Assembly: GCA_020444775.1 (NCBI GenBank)
Contig: JAGRHX010000663.1
Location: forward strand, 1 to 9,099
Length of the DNA stretch: 9,099 nucleotides
Source: Gammaproteobacteria bacterium
GTDB taxonomy: Bacteria > Pseudomonadota > Gammaproteobacteria > HK1
Reading direction: 5' to 3'
Shown: positions 7,348 through 9,099 of the stretch, piece after piece
Layout of the letters: every line of letters begins with the position of its first letter
Numbering within the stretch: position 1 is the first letter of the stretch
Program-made: the position numbers and the translations under genes
Notes under the pieces: generated by a model
What the model was told of the DNA's origin: nothing
Database searches by the model: none
The model's input: only the letters and a program-made list of their open reading frames with translations

Positions 7348-9099
7348 TCAGCGGTCCACGTCAGCCATGACGAAATCGATGCTGCCGAGGATCGCGATGA
7401 GATCGGGCAGCAATGCCCCCTCGGCCAGCAGCGGAATCATCTGCAGGTGTGGGAAGGATGGGGTTCGGATTCGGGTTCGATACGACTGGGTACCGCCATC
7501 ACTGACCAGGTAGTAGGCATTGATACCCTTGGTCGCCTCCACCGCCACACAGGCCTCGCCGTGGGGGATGACCGGCCCCCAGCTGACGTTCAGGAAGTGC
7601 GTGATCAGGGTTTCGATATCGTGCAGCGTGCGGGCCTTCGGTGGCGGCGTGGTGAGCGGATGGCGCGCTTTGTAGTCACCGCTCGGCATGTGCCGCAGAC
7701 ACTGCGCGACGATACGCAGGCTCTGTCGCATCTCCTCCAGTCGCACCACCGTGCGGTCGTAGCAGTCACCCTTCTCGGCGACCGGGACCTCGAACTCGAA
7801 CTGCTCATAGCCGCCGTAGGGGCGCGCCTTGCGCAGGTCGAAGGCATAGCCGGTGGCGCGCAATCCGGGACCGGTCACCCCCCACTCGATCGCCTCCTCG
7901 GTGCTGTAGGCGCCGACGTCCACGGTGCGACGCTTGAACAGCCGATTGCGCAGAACCAGACGCTCGTACTCGTTCAGGCGCGCGGGAAGATGGTCGAGGA
8001 ACTCGCGCACCAGCCGGTCCCAGCCCTGGGGCAGGTCGTCGGCTACACCACCGATACGAAACCACCCCGGGTGCATGCGGAAGCCACAGATCGCCTCGAT
8101 GATGTCGAATACGCGTTCCCGATCGGTGAAGGTCAAGAACACCGGCGAGATCTGACCGACGTCCTGGGCCATGGTGCCGAGAAAGACCAGGTGGCTGGCA
8201 ATGCGAAACAGCTCGCAGAGCATCACCCGAATCACCTCGGCGCGTGGTGGCGCCTCGATTCCCGCAAGACGTTCCACGGCCAGAACGTAAGGCAGGTTGT
8301 TCATGACGCCGCCGAGGTAGTCGATACGATCGGTGTATGGGATATAGCCATGCCAGTTCTGGCGCTCCGCCATCTTCTCGGCGCCGCGGTGGTGGTAACC
8401 GATATCGGGCACCGCTTTGACGATCGTCTCACCGTCGAGCTGCAACACCATCCGGAAGACGCCGTGCACGCTGGGATGGTTCGGACCCAGGTTCAACACC
8501 AGGGTGTCGTGCTCGTCCCCAGCTGTTCTCAGCCCCCAAGCCTCGGGGTCGACGCGCAGTGCCTCCTGTTCGCGTTGCTGACGCGCCTCACTGAGATCCA
8601 AGGGCCCCATCTCGGTGGCGCGGGCGGGGTGTTGCTTACGCAGTGGATGGCCCACCCACGTGGGCGGGGTCAGGATCCGGCGCAGCCACGGATGACCGCT
8701 GAAGTCCACACCGAACATGTCGTGGACCTCGCGCTCGTACCAGTTGGCCATCGGCCAGATGGCGGTGGTGGAGGTGAGCCGGGAGGCGTCCTCGCTCAGC
8801 CCCACTTTGACACGTACATCGCTGTTTCGACCGAAGGAGAGCAGGTGGTATACAACAGTGAGATCCGCTGGCGGCTGAGCGTGTCGATGTTCACGTTCAC
8901 ACTCGTCGATGGCCGTCAGATCGAATAGCAGCGGGTAGGCCGGCGCCGCCTCTTGCTTGAGATAACGCAGCACCAAAGGGGCATCGTCGGCCGACACCCA
9001 AAGCGTCGGAATGTCGTCCGCGGTCTGCTGAGCCTGCATCCGCAGCGGACCCAGCCGGCTGCGCAGCTCCTCGCCGAGGGCCTCGGCGGCGTCGCGGGC
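7348..9099 (-). CDS. nuoCD: Fused NADH-quinone oxidoreductase subunits C and D (5' end beyond right window edge)
   Basis: One polypeptide holds the 30-kDa (NuoC) and 49-kDa (NuoD) subunits of the connecting arm; the NuoD part forms the quinone head-group pocket near cluster N2. There are 583 visible residues (E. coli about 600). Residues below count from the first visible codon. The NuoC signature [12 protein letters not shown] is at 119-130, followed by [10 protein letters not shown] linker of about 40 residues follows, then NuoD with [11 protein letters not shown] (H208, H212) and Y261 in RIDYLGG, matching E. coli H224, H228 and Y277 at the quinone site. The C terminus is the usual [12 protein letters not shown]. 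An ATG at 9039 looks like a start, but the frame stays open to 9099. The upstream codons give EELRSRLGP, which aligns with ELRNRFGP of E. coli NuoCD, so that Met is internal and roughly 20-25 residues lie outside. Confidence 0.97.
   Translation of the reverse strand, partial: ARDAAEALGEELRSRLGPLRMQAQQTADDIPTLWVSADDAPLVLRYLKQEAAPAYPLLFDLTAIDECEREHRHAQPPADLTVVYHLLSFGRNSDVRVKVGLSEDASRLTSTTAIWPMANWYEREVHDMFGVDFSGHPWLRRILTPPTWVGHPLRKQHPARATEMGPLDLSEARQQREQEALRVDPEAWGLRTAGDEHDTLVLNLGPNHPSVHGVFRMVLQLDGETIVKAVPDIGYHHRGAEKMAERQNWHGYIPYTDRIDYLGGVMNNLPYVLAVERLAGIEAPPRAEVIRVMLCELFRIASHLVFLGTMAQDVGQISPVFLTFTDRERVFDIIEAICGFRMHPGWFRIGGVADDLPQGWDRLVREFLDHLPARLNEYERLVLRNRLFKRRTVDVGAYSTEEAIEWGVTGPGLRATGYAFDLRKARPYGGYEQFEFEVPVAEKGDCYDRTVVRLEEMRQSLRIVAQCLRHMPSGDYKARHPLTTPPPKARTLHDIETLITHFLNVSWGPVIPHGEACVAVEATKGINAYYLVSDGGTQSYRTRIRTPSFPHLQMIPLLAEGALLPDLIAILGSIDFVMADVDR

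Noticed and set aside
7303..8928. A 541-codon plus-strand open frame opposite nuoCD and the start of nuoE
   Set aside because: It lies antisense to a gene with unmistakable NuoC/NuoD motifs. The protein is His/Asp/Gly-rich without a recognisable domain. Long antisense frames are common opposite GC-rich genes with biased third positions.
1..9099. A hidden novel system (defence, mobile element, CRISPR or RNA gene)
   Set aside because: Apart from the 107-base nuoK-nuoL spacer and two short gaps, the whole window is coding sequence for complex I subunits with intact motifs. I saw no direct repeats, integrase or transposase fragments, tRNA-like or riboswitch-like structure, or foreign-looking composition.

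Overview
The window is a compact piece of a bacterial respiratory complex I operon, read entirely from the minus strand. In transcription order (right to left) it carries nuoCD (fused; its 5' end lies beyond the right edge), nuoE, nuoF, nuoG, nuoH, nuoI, nuoJ, nuoK and the first 128 codons of nuoL (cut by the left edge). The products together are most of the proton-pumping NADH:quinone oxidoreductase. The expected flanking genes, nuoA/nuoB upstream and the rest of nuoL, nuoM and nuoN downstream, fall outside.

The organism is most likely a GC-rich gammaproteobacterium. The reasons are the fused nuoCD, the Escherichia/Pseudomonas-like gene order, the NuoG with an extra N7 cluster motif, and residue-level likeness to the E. 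coli subunits recalled from memory. I cannot name a genus from the sequence alone.

Layout by function: 7348-9099 is the connecting/quinone-site arm (NuoCD); 2819-7343 is the NADH-oxidising module (NuoE, NuoF, NuoG) with its Fe-S and FMN motifs; 1854-2822 is NuoH, the membrane anchor and part of the quinone chamber; 1324-1839 is NuoI, carrying two [4Fe-4S] clusters; 1-1313 is the start of the membrane pump arm (NuoJ, NuoK, NuoL). Every cofactor-ligand motif I looked for is intact, and no gene is frameshifted or truncated apart from the two cut by the window edges.

Gene packing is extremely tight: ATGA four-base overlaps at nuoF/nuoG, nuoG/nuoH and nuoJ/nuoK, a one-base overlap at nuoE/nuoF, and gaps of 4, 14 and 10 bases at nuoCD/nuoE, nuoH/nuoI and nuoI/nuoJ. 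The only real spacer, 107 bases between nuoK and nuoL, is filled by a 35-codon open frame that has a ribosome-binding site and ends in an ATGA overlap with the nuoL start. That is the one feature here that standard annotation would probably miss. I see no promoter, terminator, RNA gene, mobile element, CRISPR array or novel system.
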